Notes: a model not told the origin generated them from the sequence alone. Shown: positions 40,560-49,058, numbered from the stretch's first letter. The stretch is DNA of 64,000 nt from Methylobacterium sp. J-070 (GCF_022829385.1 NZ_JAKSXX010000045.1:17071-81070); one strand, 5' to 3'. Made by a program: numbers and translations.

Positions 40560-40569
40560 ATTTTGAATG
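40560..40569. promoter_or_regulatory. ATTTTGAATG motif with palindromic surroundings before the FAHD gene
   Basis: The decamer sits in TGCATTTTGAATGCA, whose arms TGCAT/ATGCA are exact inverted repeats, and overlaps a second near-palindrome GAATGCATGTATTC. It lies 65 bp before the FAHD start, and the decamer is the same as before dctP. Another inverted decamer, TCGGACAATC (40446-40455), lies further upstream and recurs inverted at 41720-41729. The remaining 40361-40633 shows nothing else. Confidence 0.55.
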
Positions 40570-40633
40570 CATGTATTCGAAGCTCCCCGGGCGCACCGCC
40601 CCGGCGAGCGGCGGGCGCTGAGGAGGACGAGCC

Positions 40634-41677
40634 ATGAGCACCCGGCGTGATTTCCTGCACCTCACCGCGGCCATGACCGGAGCCATGACGGCGGCCGGTG
40701 CGCTGGCGAGGCCGGCCGCCGCGCTGACGCCCGCCTCCGGTCCGGGCCGCCCGATCCCGCCCGCGGGCGGCGACGCGCTGCGCCTCGTCACCTTCCTGCC
40801 CGATGCCGGGAGCACCCCCCGCCTCGGCGCCGTGCGCGCGGACGGGCGTGTCGTCGACCTGTCCCGCGCCGCCCTGCCGGGCTTCGATCCGGCCCGGATG
40901 GTGTCGCTCATCGAGGCCGGTCCCGCGGCGCTCGACGCCGTCCGCGGCGCCGCGGCCTCGGGCGACGGCCCCCCGGTGGAGACCGTGCGGCTCCTCGCGC
41001 CGATCCCGGCGCCGACGCGCAACATCTACGCGGTCGGGTGGAACTACCTGGAGCACTTCGCGGAGGGGCAGGCCGTCCGGGGCACCAACATGGAATACCC
41101 GGCCCATCCGGTGTTCTTCACCAAGGGCGTCAACACGGTGAACGGGCCCTACGACCCGATCCCGTTCGATCCGGAGGTCTCGACCGCGATCGACTGGGAG
41201 GTGGAACTCGCCGTGATCATCGGCACGGGCGGCCGCAACATCCCGGAAGCCGACGCGATGCGCCACGTCTTCGGCTACAGCGTCATCAACGACACCACCG
41301 CCCGCGACATGCAGATCAAGCTCCACGGGGGGCAGTGGTTCAAGGGCAAGAGCCTGGACGGTTACGGTCCGATCGGCCCGTGGATCGTGCCGGCGGCCGA
41401 CCTCGATCCCGCCGACCTGCACCTGATCACCCGCGTCAACGGCGTGGTGAAGCAGGATGCCTCGACGCGGCAGATGTACTTCAAGGTGGCCCGCATCATC
41501 GCCGAGCTCTCGCACGGTCTCACCCTCGTGCCGGGCGACATCATCGCCACCGGCACGCCGCCCGGCATCGGCAACGCGCGCAAGCCGCCGGAATTCCTCA
41601 AGCCCGGCGACGTGATGGAGACCGAGATCGTCGGGCTCGGCACCCTGCGCAACGTGATCCAGGCCGTGCCCGCTTGA
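40634..41677 (+). CDS. Tat-exported fumarylacetoacetate hydrolase (FAHD) family protein
   Basis: A 347-residue protein with a canonical twin-arginine signal (STRRDFLHLTAAMTGAMTAA, ending near AAA) on a FAH-fold hydrolase domain. Family motifs are NIYAVGWNYLEHF, PVFFTKGVNTVNGPYDPI, the metal-binding acids in IDWEVELAVIIG, and VINDTTARDMQ, KSLDGYGPIGPW and IIATGTPPGIG. FAHD enzymes hydrolyse or decarboxylate beta-diketo/acyl-pyruvate acids and are normally cytosolic, so export to the periplasm is unusual. GGAGG precedes the ATG. It is divergent from the catabolic cluster and shares a promoter motif with dctP. Confidence 0.9.
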   Translation: MSTRRDFLHLTAAMTGAMTAAGALARPAAALTPASGPGRPIPPAGGDALRLVTFLPDAGSTPRLGAVRADGRVVDLSRAALPGFDPARMVSLIEAGPAALDAVRGAAASGDGPPVETVRLLAPIPAPTRNIYAVGWNYLEHFAEGQAVRGTNMEYPAHPVFFTKGVNTVNGPYDPIPFDPEVSTAIDWEVELAVIIGTGGRNIPEADAMRHVFGYSVINDTTARDMQIKLHGGQWFKGKSLDGYGPIGPWIVPAADLDPADLHLITRVNGVVKQDASTRQMYFKVARIIAELSHGLTLVPGDIIATGTPPGIGNARKPPEFLKPGDVMETEIVGLGTLRNVIQAVPA

Positions 41678-41919
41678 GCGTCGCCGCCGGCGCGGCGGAT
41701 ATCCGGCGGCCGATCGCCGGATTGTCCGAACCGATTGACCAGTCCTCGGCGGTAACGGGGCGACAACCTTCGGAAGATTGACACTCCTGGACCTCGGGAA
41801 CAGTGGGCGCCCCGGCTCGTTTCCAGCGATCGACCGTCCTGCGCTGGTGCCCCCGTGAAGAACCGCTCCGCCGCCGTCTCCCGCCCGCCGGCCGCGGGCG
41901 GCCCGCGTTGAGGCCGGCC

Positions 41920-42156
41920 ATGCTGGACCGACTCGCCACCCTGCTCCCGGCGGCCGCCCGCGAGGCGCTGCGGACCCTGTCGGCGCGCCGGCCGTCGCGT
42001 CAGGCGGAGGCCGGACCCGCCATCCTGCCGGCCCTCGACACCCGGCCGGCCCCGATGCCGCCGCTGAAACCGCCGGCCGCCACGAACGACAATCCCCTCC
42101 AGACCGTCCACGAGGCCGTGGAGCGGGATCTGCGCGCCAGCGGCTACCTGAGCTGA
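41920..42156 (+). CDS. Small hypothetical protein
   Basis: A 78-residue protein, MLDRLATLLPAAAREALRTL, then a proline-rich centre (PILPALDTRPAPMPPLKPP is similar in style) and a helical C-terminus (QTVHEAVERDLRASGYLS). GAGG precedes the ATG. Codon positions look like real coding sequence. No domain is recognised. Confidence 0.5.
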   Translation: MLDRLATLLPAAAREALRTLSARRPSRQAEAGPAILPALDTRPAPMPPLKPPAATNDNPLQTVHEAVERDLRASGYLS

Positions 42157-42169
42157 GGCGTTCGGGCCG

Positions 42170-42592
42170 TCAGCGTCCGGGCGGCCCCGGGCGGCCGGAC
42201 GCCCCGGCCTCGATCCAGTGGCAGACCGTGGTGCCGCGGATGCCGGCGCAGTCGTAGCTCTGGCCGGCCAGGGAGACCCGGTCGACGATGCCGGTGATCT
42301 CCGCGCGGGACAGCGGGGCGCAGCCGAGATGATCCGCCTTCGGGTCGGCCAGCTGGGCGGCCGCCTCCTGGACGCCGCCGCGCATCAGCATCCGGTAGTT
42401 CGCCAGGGAGGGGCAGCCGATCACCGGCGGCCCGCCCCGCCGGTCCGCAACGCCCTTGTCGGAAGCGCCCTTGTCCGCGGCGCCCCTGTCGGGGACGGGC
42501 CGGCCGGGCGCCCGGCCCGGCTGCTGGCCCAGCGCCGGGGCGGCGCAGAGGCCGAGCGCCAGGGCTGCGATGCGGAGAAGCCTGCCTGTCAT
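42170..42592 (-). CDS. Secreted hypothetical protein with four cysteines
   Basis: A 140-residue protein. The signal peptide LLRIAALALGLCAAPALG ends at Q-Q, and a Gly/Arg/Asp-rich linker (GAADKGASDKGVADRRGG) leads to a small domain with Cys in VIGCPSLANY, LGCAPLS, YDCAGI and VCHWIEA, probably two disulfides. Likely a periplasmic protein. Convergent with the preceding small gene. Confidence 0.7.
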   Translation of the reverse strand: MTGRLLRIAALALGLCAAPALGQQPGRAPGRPVPDRGAADKGASDKGVADRRGGPPVIGCPSLANYRMLMRGGVQEAAAQLADPKADHLGCAPLSRAEITGIVDRVSLAGQSYDCAGIRGTTVCHWIEAGASGRPGPPGR

Positions 42593-42952
42593 GCGCCGCT
42601 CGCGTGGGTGCTCTCCCCCGAACCGGGGGCCGGTCCGGCGCAGGAGAGCGGGTCGAAACACAGACTGCGCGCCGATCTCGACGGCAACGCGCCCGGGACC
42701 GGCTCCCGCGCGGCGTCCCGGCGATCGGAACCGGGGCGATGCGCGCGGTTTTGATGGGCATCGCCCGGATCGGATGGGCCGGCGGCCACCGTTCGTGACG
42801 CGACAGTAGCACGAAGCCGCCCGGGTTTCGCCGTGCCGCGGGGCCGCGGGGGTGCGCCGTCCGCGCGGGTCGACGGGGCGGGCTGCGGAAGTTCAGGCTT
42901 GACCGAAGGCTCTCCATTTGCGAGCGCCGCCGGTGAGCGCGGAGGAGTGGCC
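42593..42952. other. Intergenic region, divergent promoters
   Basis: These 360 bp separate the secreted protein gene (minus) and the DUF4170 gene (plus). I recognise no coding-like frame, RNA or clear repeat in it. Confidence 0.5.
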
Positions 42953-43189
42953 ATGGCGACAGCGATCGATAGCGACCAGAAGCTGCATCTGGTCTTCGGC
43001 GGTGAATTGCAGGACCTCGACGGCGTCCGCTTCCGGGACATCAAGAACCTCGACATCGTCGGCATCTTCCCGGACTACGCCACCGCGCAGGCCGCCTGGC
43101 GGGCCAAGGCGCAGGCCACCGTCGACAGCGCGCAGACCCGATACTTCGTGGTGCACCTGCACCGGCTGCTGGAGCCGCAGGTCCCGTAG
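42953..43189 (+). CDS. DUF4170 domain protein
   Basis: A 78-residue protein: QKLHLVFGGELQDLDGVRFR, NLDIVGIFPDYATAQAAWRA and TRYFVVHLHRLLEPQ. This matches the short, highly conserved alphaproteobacterial DUF4170 family, whose function is unknown. GGAGGAG precedes the ATG. The gene is probably monocistronic. Confidence 0.88.
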   Translation: MATAIDSDQKLHLVFGGELQDLDGVRFRDIKNLDIVGIFPDYATAQAAWRAKAQATVDSAQTRYFVVHLHRLLEPQVP

Positions 43190-43432
43190 AGCACCGCGCA
43201 AAACGCCCGCCGCGGGGGTCCTCCCCCTGCCCGCCACGGGGCTGCGGGCGGCGCGGGAGAGGCTCTGGCGCGGGACTCGCCTGTGCGGGGCATCCGTAAG
43301 GACTGCGTGAAGGCATTGTGACACTTCATGCCCGCTGCTAAGAGCCTCGCCCGTCATCGGATTGTTCCGGCCCATCCAGGGACCGGTCATCGGAGCGCGG
43401 CGGGCAGCCCGGCCGCGAGTGAGCGGCCGCCC

Positions 43433-44377
43433 ATGAAATCCTCGATCAAGATCGTCGCCGGGAATGCCAGCCGGCCCTTGGCCGAGGCGATCGCCGCCTA
43501 TCTCGAACTGCCGCTGGCCAAGTGCATGGTCCGGCGCTTCGCCGACATGGAGATCTTCGTCGAGCTCCAGGAGAACGTGCGCGGCGAGGACGTGTTCATC
43601 GTCCAGTCGACCTCGTTCCCGGCGAACGACCACCTGATGGAACTGCTGATCATGATCGACGCCGCGCGCCGGTCCTCGGCCCGGCGCATCACGGCGGTGA
43701 TCCCGTATTTCGGCTACGCCCGGCAGGACCGGCGCACCTCCGGCCGCACCCCGATCTCCGCCAAGCTGGTGGCCAACCTGATCACCCGGGCCGGGGCCGA
43801 CCGCGTCCTCACCCTCGACCTCCATGCCGGGCAGATCCAGGGCTTCTTCGACATCCCCACCGACAACCTGTTCGCCGCCCCCGTGATGGTGCGCGACATC
43901 AAGGAGCGGCTGCCGAACGCCGACCGGATGGTGGTCTCGCCGGATGTCGGCGGCGTGGTGCGGGCGCGGGCCATCGCCAAGCGGATCGACTGCTCGCTGG
44001 CCATCGTCGACAAGCGCCGGGAGCGCCCGGGCGAGTCCGAGGTGATGAACATCATCGGCGAGGTCGAGGGCCGCTCCTGCATCCTGGTCGACGACATCGT
44101 CGATTCGGGCGGCACCCTGGTCAACGCCGCCGAGGCCCTGCTCAATGCCGGCGCCAAGGACGTCTCGGCCTACATCACCCACGGGGTGCTCTCCGGCGGC
44201 GCGGTCTCGCGGATCGCCGCCTCGCGGATGAAGGAGCTGGTAATCACCGACTCGATCCAGCCGACCCAGGCGGTCAAGCTCGCCCGCAACATCCGGGTGG
44301 CGACCATCGCGCCGCTGCTCGGCGAGGCGATCGGGCGCACCGCGACGGAATCCAGCGTCTCCAGCCTGTTCGACTGA
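43433..44377 (+). CDS. prs: Ribose-phosphate pyrophosphokinase
   Basis: A 314-residue enzyme that makes PRPP from ribose 5-phosphate and ATP for nucleotide, His and Trp synthesis. The motifs are [49 protein letters not shown] (ATP loop), the PRPP signature [17 protein letters not shown] and the ribose-phosphate loop [12 protein letters not shown]. The ATG at 43433 gives the family's usual start; the frame is open upstream. Housekeeping gene. Confidence 0.97.
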   Translation: MKSSIKIVAGNASRPLAEAIAAYLELPLAKCMVRRFADMEIFVELQENVRGEDVFIVQSTSFPANDHLMELLIMIDAARRSSARRITAVIPYFGYARQDRRTSGRTPISAKLVANLITRAGADRVLTLDLHAGQIQGFFDIPTDNLFAAPVMVRDIKERLPNADRMVVSPDVGGVVRARAIAKRIDCSLAIVDKRRERPGESEVMNIIGEVEGRSCILVDDIVDSGGTLVNAAEALLNAGAKDVSAYITHGVLSGGAVSRIAASRMKELVITDSIQPTQAVKLARNIRVATIAPLLGEAIGRTATESSVSSLFD

Positions 44378-44494
44378 GCGCGGCCCGCCAACGGTCCACG
44401 ATCGTGATCCGGCCGGAAACTTAGCCGCATTACCGTTCGCGCCCGGCGGCCCTATCATGCTCAGCCGGCAACCTCATCGGTCTGGGAGCGTACA

Positions 44495-45466
44495 CTGGGT
44501 CGGGCGCGCATCATCGGCATCCACGGGCTCGCCAACAAGCCGCCGCGCGACGAGAAGGCCGCCTGGTGGGGCGCCGCGATCCGCGAGGGGCTCGTCCGCA
44601 ATCGCGGGCTGCAGCTGGCGGAGGCCGACGTGGCCTTCACGTTCGTCTACTGGGCGGACCTCCGCTACCCGCAGCCGCTCTCGGGCGACAGCAATCGCGA
44701 GCCCTACCGCCCCGATCACGGCCTCGGCCCGTTCCCCTCCCCGGCGGCTCGCCCCGAGAGCGCCGAGCCGACGCTCACCGATCGGATCTACCGCGGCCTC
44801 TCCTACCTGGAGGAGGCCGCCGGACTGACCCCGGTCGACGACCTGATCCTGGAATACCGCCTCGACGATCTCTGGGGCTACCACGCGGACGCGGCGTTCC
44901 GGGCGGCGGCCCGGGAGCGCCTGCGTGTCGCCCTGGCCGAGGCCGCGGACGACCCCGTGCTGATCGCCGCGCACTCGATGGGCGGCCTGATCGCCTACGA
45001 CGTCCTGCGCGCCGCCGAGACGGACGGCACGCCCCTGCCCCGCTGCGCCCTGGTCACCCTCGGCTCGCCCCTCGCCCTCGCCGAGCTCAAGATGAAGCTC
45101 GTCGCCGAGCACGGCGACCTCCGGGTGCCGGCCGCGCTCGCCGCCTGGACCAACCTGATGGACCGCCAGGACATCGCCACCGTGGGCGACGACCTCGCGA
45201 CGCTCTACGCGCCGAACGCCGCCGGCGTGCCGGTCCGGGACGTGCCGGTGATCAACGCCTACCGGAGGCCGGACGGCACCGAGAACCGGCACAAATCCTA
45301 CGGTTACCTGCGGACGCCGGAATTCTCCCGGGTGGCCGCCGACTTTCTGGCCGCCGAGGGCGTCGTCCCGAACGGCGGCCGCCGGCTTTCGGACCTGGAG
45401 GCTGCCCCATCGGGGAGCGCGCGCATCGCCCGGGATCCGGGATCCGGGCCGATGCGCGAGCTCTGA
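44495..45466 (+). CDS. Alpha/beta hydrolase, apparent CTG start
   Basis: A lipase/esterase-like hydrolase. The oxyanion-region IIGIHGLANKPP is at the N-terminus, and the nucleophile elbow is AHSMGGLIAYDVLR, followed by LVTLGSPLALAELK. The conserved N-terminal strand lies upstream of every in-frame ATG or GTG (first GTG at 44630). A CTG at 44495 has GGGAG six bases before it and would give 323 residues starting LGRARIIGIHG. The last codons contain a palindromic repeat (45421-45457). Substrate unknown. Confidence 0.8.
   Translation: MGRARIIGIHGLANKPPRDEKAAWWGAAIREGLVRNRGLQLAEADVAFTFVYWADLRYPQPLSGDSNREPYRPDHGLGPFPSPAARPESAEPTLTDRIYRGLSYLEEAAGLTPVDDLILEYRLDDLWGYHADAAFRAAARERLRVALAEAADDPVLIAAHSMGGLIAYDVLRAAETDGTPLPRCALVTLGSPLALAELKMKLVAEHGDLRVPAALAAWTNLMDRQDIATVGDDLATLYAPNAAGVPVRDVPVINAYRRPDGTENRHKSYGYLRTPEFSRVAADFLAAEGVVPNGGRRLSDLEAAPSGSARIARDPGSGPMREL
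45421..45457. repeat. Palindromic repeat within the hydrolase 3' end
   Basis: GCGCATCG (45421-45428) and CGATGCGC (45450-45457) flank a core with GGATCCGGGATCCGG (45433-45447). The same 15-bp core occurs at 51984-51998 inside the larger palindromic element. It forms a strong hairpin just before the stop codon and may be a short interspersed repeat that has extended the reading frame. Confidence 0.6.
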
Positions 45467-45574
45467 CGGGCGGGGTTTACGGCGCCCGTCCGGGCTGACG
45501 GTGTGGTACGGTTTCCGGTCGAAGAGCACGGACACGGCCGGTCTCCGCCGGGCCGCAACGAGAGGGAGGACGGC

Positions 45575-46915
45575 ATGCAGGCGAGCGAGGCCCTGCCGCG
45601 CGAGGATGCGGGCGCGCCGTGGTACGCGGCTCTGACGCCGCGGCACTGGCGGATCCTCTGGGGCAGCTATCTCGGCTGGATCTTCGACGGCTACGAGGCG
45701 GTGGCGCTCGTCTACGCCCTGCGTCCGGCGCTGAACACCATCCTCACCCCCGAGCAGGCCCAGACCCCCGCCTTCTACGTGGGCGCGGCCATCGGCATCA
45801 CGCTGCTCGGCTGGGGGCTCGGCGGGCTGCTGGGCGGGATCGCGGCCGACTACATCGGCCGCAAGCGCATGATGATGCTCTCGATCCTGGGCTACGCGAT
45901 CTTCACCGGGCTGACCGCGTTCGCCGGGAGCTTCACGCAGCTCGCGCTCCTGCGCTTCATCACCGGGCTCGCCATCGGCTCGGAATGGTCCACCGGCATC
46001 GCGCTGGTGGCCGAGACCTGGCCGAACCGGGCGCGGCCGAAGGGCTGCGGCTTCCTGCAATCGGGCTTCGGCGGCGGCGCGGTGCTGGCCGCCATCGTCT
46101 GGGCGGTGCTGGCCGCCACCAACCCGATGGGCGACCAGTCCTGGCGCATCATGTTCGCGCTCGGCGCGCTCCCGGCCTTCGTCTGCCTGTACCTGCGGCG
46201 GGCGCTCGAGGAATCCGAGCAGTGGATGCAGGCGCTGAAGGAGCAGCGCTGGGCGGCGACCGCGGAGGGCGCCCCGCGGAGCGCGCAGCGCCCGTTCACC
46301 CTGGCGGAGATCTTCCGGGAGCCGGAGAGCCGCCGGCGGGTGCTGCTCGCCACCGCGATGTCCTTCGCCACCACGGTGGGCTGGTGGGCGGTGTCGTCCT
46401 GGCTGCCGGCCTACACGGAGGGGCTGGCCAAGGCCGCGGGCGAGCCGGCCAACCTCTGGGGGCCGCGCATGGGCATCATCTACAACGTCGGGGCGATCAC
46501 CGCCTACGTGATCTCCGGCTTCCTGGCCGACGCGATCGGCCGGCGCGCCTTCCTGCTCGTCACCTATGCCGGCTGCATCGCGACCTCCCTCGCCTGCTAT
46601 CTCTGGACCGGCGGCTTGGGGCCGTTCATGGGCCTCGCCTTCCTCAACGGGTTCTTCACCCTGGGCTTCGCCTTCTCGTGGATGGCGATCTATCTCGTGG
46701 AGCTGTTCACCCCGGCGGTCCGGGCGACGGCGGCGAGCTTCGTGTTCAACGGCGCGCGGCTGATCGCCTGGATCTTCCCGATCATCGCCGGGCAGATCGT
46801 GACCTCCTTCGGGGGCGTGGCGGCGGCGGCGCTGACGATGTCGAGCGTCTACGTGATCGGGCTCGTGGTCCCGTGGTTCATGCCGGAGACGACGGGGAAG
46901 CCCCTGCCGGAGTAG
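45575..46915 (+). CDS. MFS transporter (organic acid/aromatic acid type)
   Basis: A 446-residue permease with 12 predicted helices. SYLGWIFDGYEAVALVYALR at the start and GGIAADYIGRKRMMMLSI between helices 2 and 3 are the metabolite:H+ symporter/aromatic acid pattern (DG in helix 1, D-x-x-G-R-K-R loop). The second-half loop is FLADAIGRRAFLL. RBS GAGGGAGG precedes the ATG. Substrate not determinable. Confidence 0.9.
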   Translation: MQASEALPREDAGAPWYAALTPRHWRILWGSYLGWIFDGYEAVALVYALRPALNTILTPEQAQTPAFYVGAAIGITLLGWGLGGLLGGIAADYIGRKRMMMLSILGYAIFTGLTAFAGSFTQLALLRFITGLAIGSEWSTGIALVAETWPNRARPKGCGFLQSGFGGGAVLAAIVWAVLAATNPMGDQSWRIMFALGALPAFVCLYLRRALEESEQWMQALKEQRWAATAEGAPRSAQRPFTLAEIFREPESRRRVLLATAMSFATTVGWWAVSSWLPAYTEGLAKAAGEPANLWGPRMGIIYNVGAITAYVISGFLADAIGRRAFLLVTYAGCIATSLACYLWTGGLGPFMGLAFLNGFFTLGFAFSWMAIYLVELFTPAVRATAASFVFNGARLIAWIFPIIAGQIVTSFGGVAAAALTMSSVYVIGLVVPWFMPETTGKPLPE

Positions 46916-47140
46916 GGCCGGTCCCCGCCCGTCTCCGGGGCATCGTCCCGGGTCCGGCGTGCCGGACCTTGCGCGGGCACGCCGTGCGGATCCTCCCGGC
47001 GCGGCGACCGGCATCGGCCCGTGCGGGCCGCGGCAGGTCCCCGCGCCCGCAGGGGAGCGGGGATCCGGCCCTCGGCCGGGCGTCGCCGCGGACGCGGCTG
47101 CGTGCGGAGGACCGCCCTCGCGGCGTCGGCGCTGCGGGAC

Positions 47141-47848
47141 TTACTCTTCGTCGTCCTCGTCCCGGTTCCGGCCCTTGAGGTTGGCGAACACCGAGGCGGC
47201 GTCGAGCCGCTCCTCGCGGCCGCCATGCGCGTCCGCCTCCTCGTGCTCCGGCTCGCGGGCGGTCGAGACCTCGGTCGGCAGCAGCGAGGCGCCGGATTCG
47301 CCCGCCACCGCGGCCGGACGGTCGGCCGCCGCGCGCTGGACCTCGAAATCGAGGTTGATCTGGGTGGCGAGCCCCAGCGTCACCGGGTCCATCGGCTGGA
47401 GCGAGCCCGAATTCCAGTGGGTGCGCTCGCGGATCTGCTGGATCGTCGACTTGGTGGTGCCCACGAGGCGGATGATCTGCGAATCCTTCAGCTCCGGGTG
47501 GTTGCGCAGCAGCCACAGGATGGCGTTCGGCCGGTCCTGGCGGCGCGACAGCGGCGTGTAGCGCGGCCCCTTGGTGGTGCGCTTCACCTCCGGCAGCTTC
47601 ACCTTCGAGACGGCGGGCTTGAGCTTGTAGTGCGGCGCCTTCTGGGCCTTCTCGATCTCGTCGCGGGTGAGCTGGCCGGTGGAGACCGGGTCGAGCCCCT
47701 TGATGCCGGCCGCGACCTCGCCGTCGGCGATGCCCTTCACCTCCAGCGGGTGCAGCTTGCAGAAATCGGCGATCTGCTCGAAGGCCAGCGAAGTGTTCTC
47801 GACCAGCCAGACGGCGGTCGCCTTCGGCATCAGCGGACCCTGGGACAT
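47141..47848 (-). CDS. trcR: Cell-cycle transcriptional regulator TrcR (DUF1013)
   Basis: A 235-residue alphaproteobacterial protein: KATAVWLVENTSLAFEQIAD, FCKLHPLEVKGIADGEVAAG, DRPNAILWLLRNHPELKDSQ and IIRLVGTTKSTIQQIRERTH match the DUF1013/TrcR family closely. The third segment is a helix-turn-helix. The C-terminal tail is acidic (REERLDAASVFANL; RDEDDEE). In relatives it is a conserved cell-cycle-linked regulator. It is monocistronic here, about 250 bp downstream of a structured RNA-like region. Confidence 0.92.
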   Translation of the reverse strand: MSQGPLMPKATAVWLVENTSLAFEQIADFCKLHPLEVKGIADGEVAAGIKGLDPVSTGQLTRDEIEKAQKAPHYKLKPAVSKVKLPEVKRTTKGPRYTPLSRRQDRPNAILWLLRNHPELKDSQIIRLVGTTKSTIQQIRERTHWNSGSLQPMDPVTLGLATQINLDFEVQRAAADRPAAVAGESGASLLPTEVSTAREPEHEEADAHGGREERLDAASVFANLKGRNRDEDDEE

Positions 47849-48095
47849 GTCTTCTCGTGCTCCGGCCTGGCGGGACGGGGGCCGGGCACCGGGCCGCGGG
47901 CTCCGGATGATCGATCCGGAAGTCCCGTCTCACGCTGTCGAATGGGGATGGGCCACTATAGGGCGGGGCTCGGGGGGGCGCAATCGCGCGTTCGAGCGCC
48001 GAGCCTCGATTCTCCGGGCCCCGGAGATACGGCTAAGCTTCATGCCGTGAGCGTGACCGACTCACCCGCGAAGGCCGCACGCGGCCGGTTGCGGC

Positions 48096-48262
48096 CGGGA
48101 GTGTGGAGAGATGGTCGTCTCTCTGGCATGGTCCCGACAAGCAGACGGCGAGTGGAGACTCACGCACCGCCTCGCCGTCCACGCGCTTGTCTGGATTTGG
48201 CTGGCCCGCGTGAGCGGGTAATTGCCAGGGACCGGCGGTAGCCGCCGCCGGTCCCACTCCCG
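48096..48262 (-). ncRNA. Candidate structured RNA (6S-like size), unidentified
   Basis: An outer stem CGGGAGTG (48096-48103)/CACTCCCG (48255-48262) closes a 167-nt region with several perfect helices. These are GGGACCGGCGG (48228-48238)/CCGCCGGTCCC (48245-48255), CCCGC/GCGGG with a GTGA loop (48205-48218), GACAAGC/GCTTGTC (48136, 48185) with inner GACGGCGAG/CTCGCCGTC (48144, 48171), and GAGAGA/TCTCTC (48106-48123). On the minus strand TTGTTG (48291-48286) and TATATT (48268-48263), 17 bp apart, look like a promoter, and a further GC hairpin follows the structure near 48070-48090. Length and a closing stem would suit 6S RNA, but no sequence signature was recognised. Confidence 0.5.
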
Positions 48263-48306
48263 AATATAACGCAGCCCGGACCCCCCAACAACGCTTGGGC
48301 CGCCCA

Positions 48307-48981
48307 TCAGCGCGGGCGCACCCCGTCGAGGAACAGCCGCACCGCCGCCTGCCGCCGCCGCTCCTGCATCTCCGGGTCGGTGGCGATGCCGTAGAGCGTC
48401 GCCTGGGACGACCGGCCGAGGACGAGGCTGAGGAACAGGTCGGCGGCGATCTCGGGATCGGCCACCGCGATCCGCCCGCGCCGGGCCAGCGCGTCGAGGA
48501 GCTGCGCCACGGCGCGCACGCCCCGCAGCCAGCCCTCCTCGTGGGCGAGGCGGGCGAGTTCGGGGAAGTGCAGCGCCTGGGCCACGAGGTTGCGCTTGAG
48601 CATCGCCGCCCCGGGCGTCTGCCCGTGGGCCAGCAGGGTGCGGCTCAGATCGTGCAGGGTCGCCTCGACGTCGTCGGTCCCGGCCTGCGCGGCCTGCGCC
48701 TCGGCGGCGGCCGCCAGAGGCGCCAGCCACGCGGCGATCCGCTCGCGCAGCACCGCCTCGAACAGGGCCCGCTTGTCGCGGTAGCGGGCATAGACCGTCG
48801 GCTTGCTCATCCCGGCGGCCTCGGCCACCGCGTCGATGGAGGTGGCGTCGAAGCCCCGCTCCAGGAACAGGCGCGTCGCCACCGCGATCAGGTGCGCCTC
48901 GCGCCGGACCGCCTCCGCCCGGGTGGGCCGGCCGCCCCGCCGCAGCCCGGCCTCCGCCCGCCCGATGTCCGTCACCGTCAC
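48307..48981 (-). CDS. TetR family repressor of the efflux pair
   Basis: A 224-residue regulator. The N-terminal HTH reads ATRLFLERGFDATSIDAVAE and AAGMSKPTVYARYRDKRALF, followed by an all-helical ligand domain. The GTG at 48981 (VTVTDIGRAE) has AGGAGGA before it and is preferred. It is divergent from the HlyD/EmrB genes, with a palindromic operator between them, so it almost certainly represses that pair and itself. Confidence 0.88.
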   Translation of the reverse strand: MTVTDIGRAEAGLRRGGRPTRAEAVRREAHLIAVATRLFLERGFDATSIDAVAEAAGMSKPTVYARYRDKRALFEAVLRERIAAWLAPLAAAAEAQAAQAGTDDVEATLHDLSRTLLAHGQTPGAAMLKRNLVAQALHFPELARLAHEEGWLRGVRAVAQLLDALARRGRIAVADPEIAADLFLSLVLGRSSQATLYGIATDPEMQERRRQAAVRLFLDGVRPR

Positions 48982-49017
48982 CCGCGCTCCTCCTTGCCGG
49001 CCGCCGCAATCCGCATT

Positions 49018-49044
49018 ATCAAAACGATACCGTACCGTTTTGAT
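49018..49044. promoter_or_regulatory. TetR operator between repressor and efflux genes
   Basis: ATCAAAACG (49018-49026) and CGTTTTGAT (49036-49044) are perfect inverted arms around ATACCGTAC. The site lies 14 bp before the membrane-fusion gene and 37 bp before the repressor gene, in the divergent promoter region. Confidence 0.8.
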
Positions 49045-49058
49045 TCTGGCCAGACCCG

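Noticed and set aside
39551..41515. 654-residue lactonase frame reaching into the FAHD gene
   Set aside because: The part above 40360 is antisense to the FAHD coding sequence; the MBL domain starts at MDATAYEIHA.
48096..48262. tmRNA, SRP RNA or RNase P RNA
   Set aside because: None of their conserved sequence elements is visible; only size and a closing stem suggest 6S, so the identity is left open.
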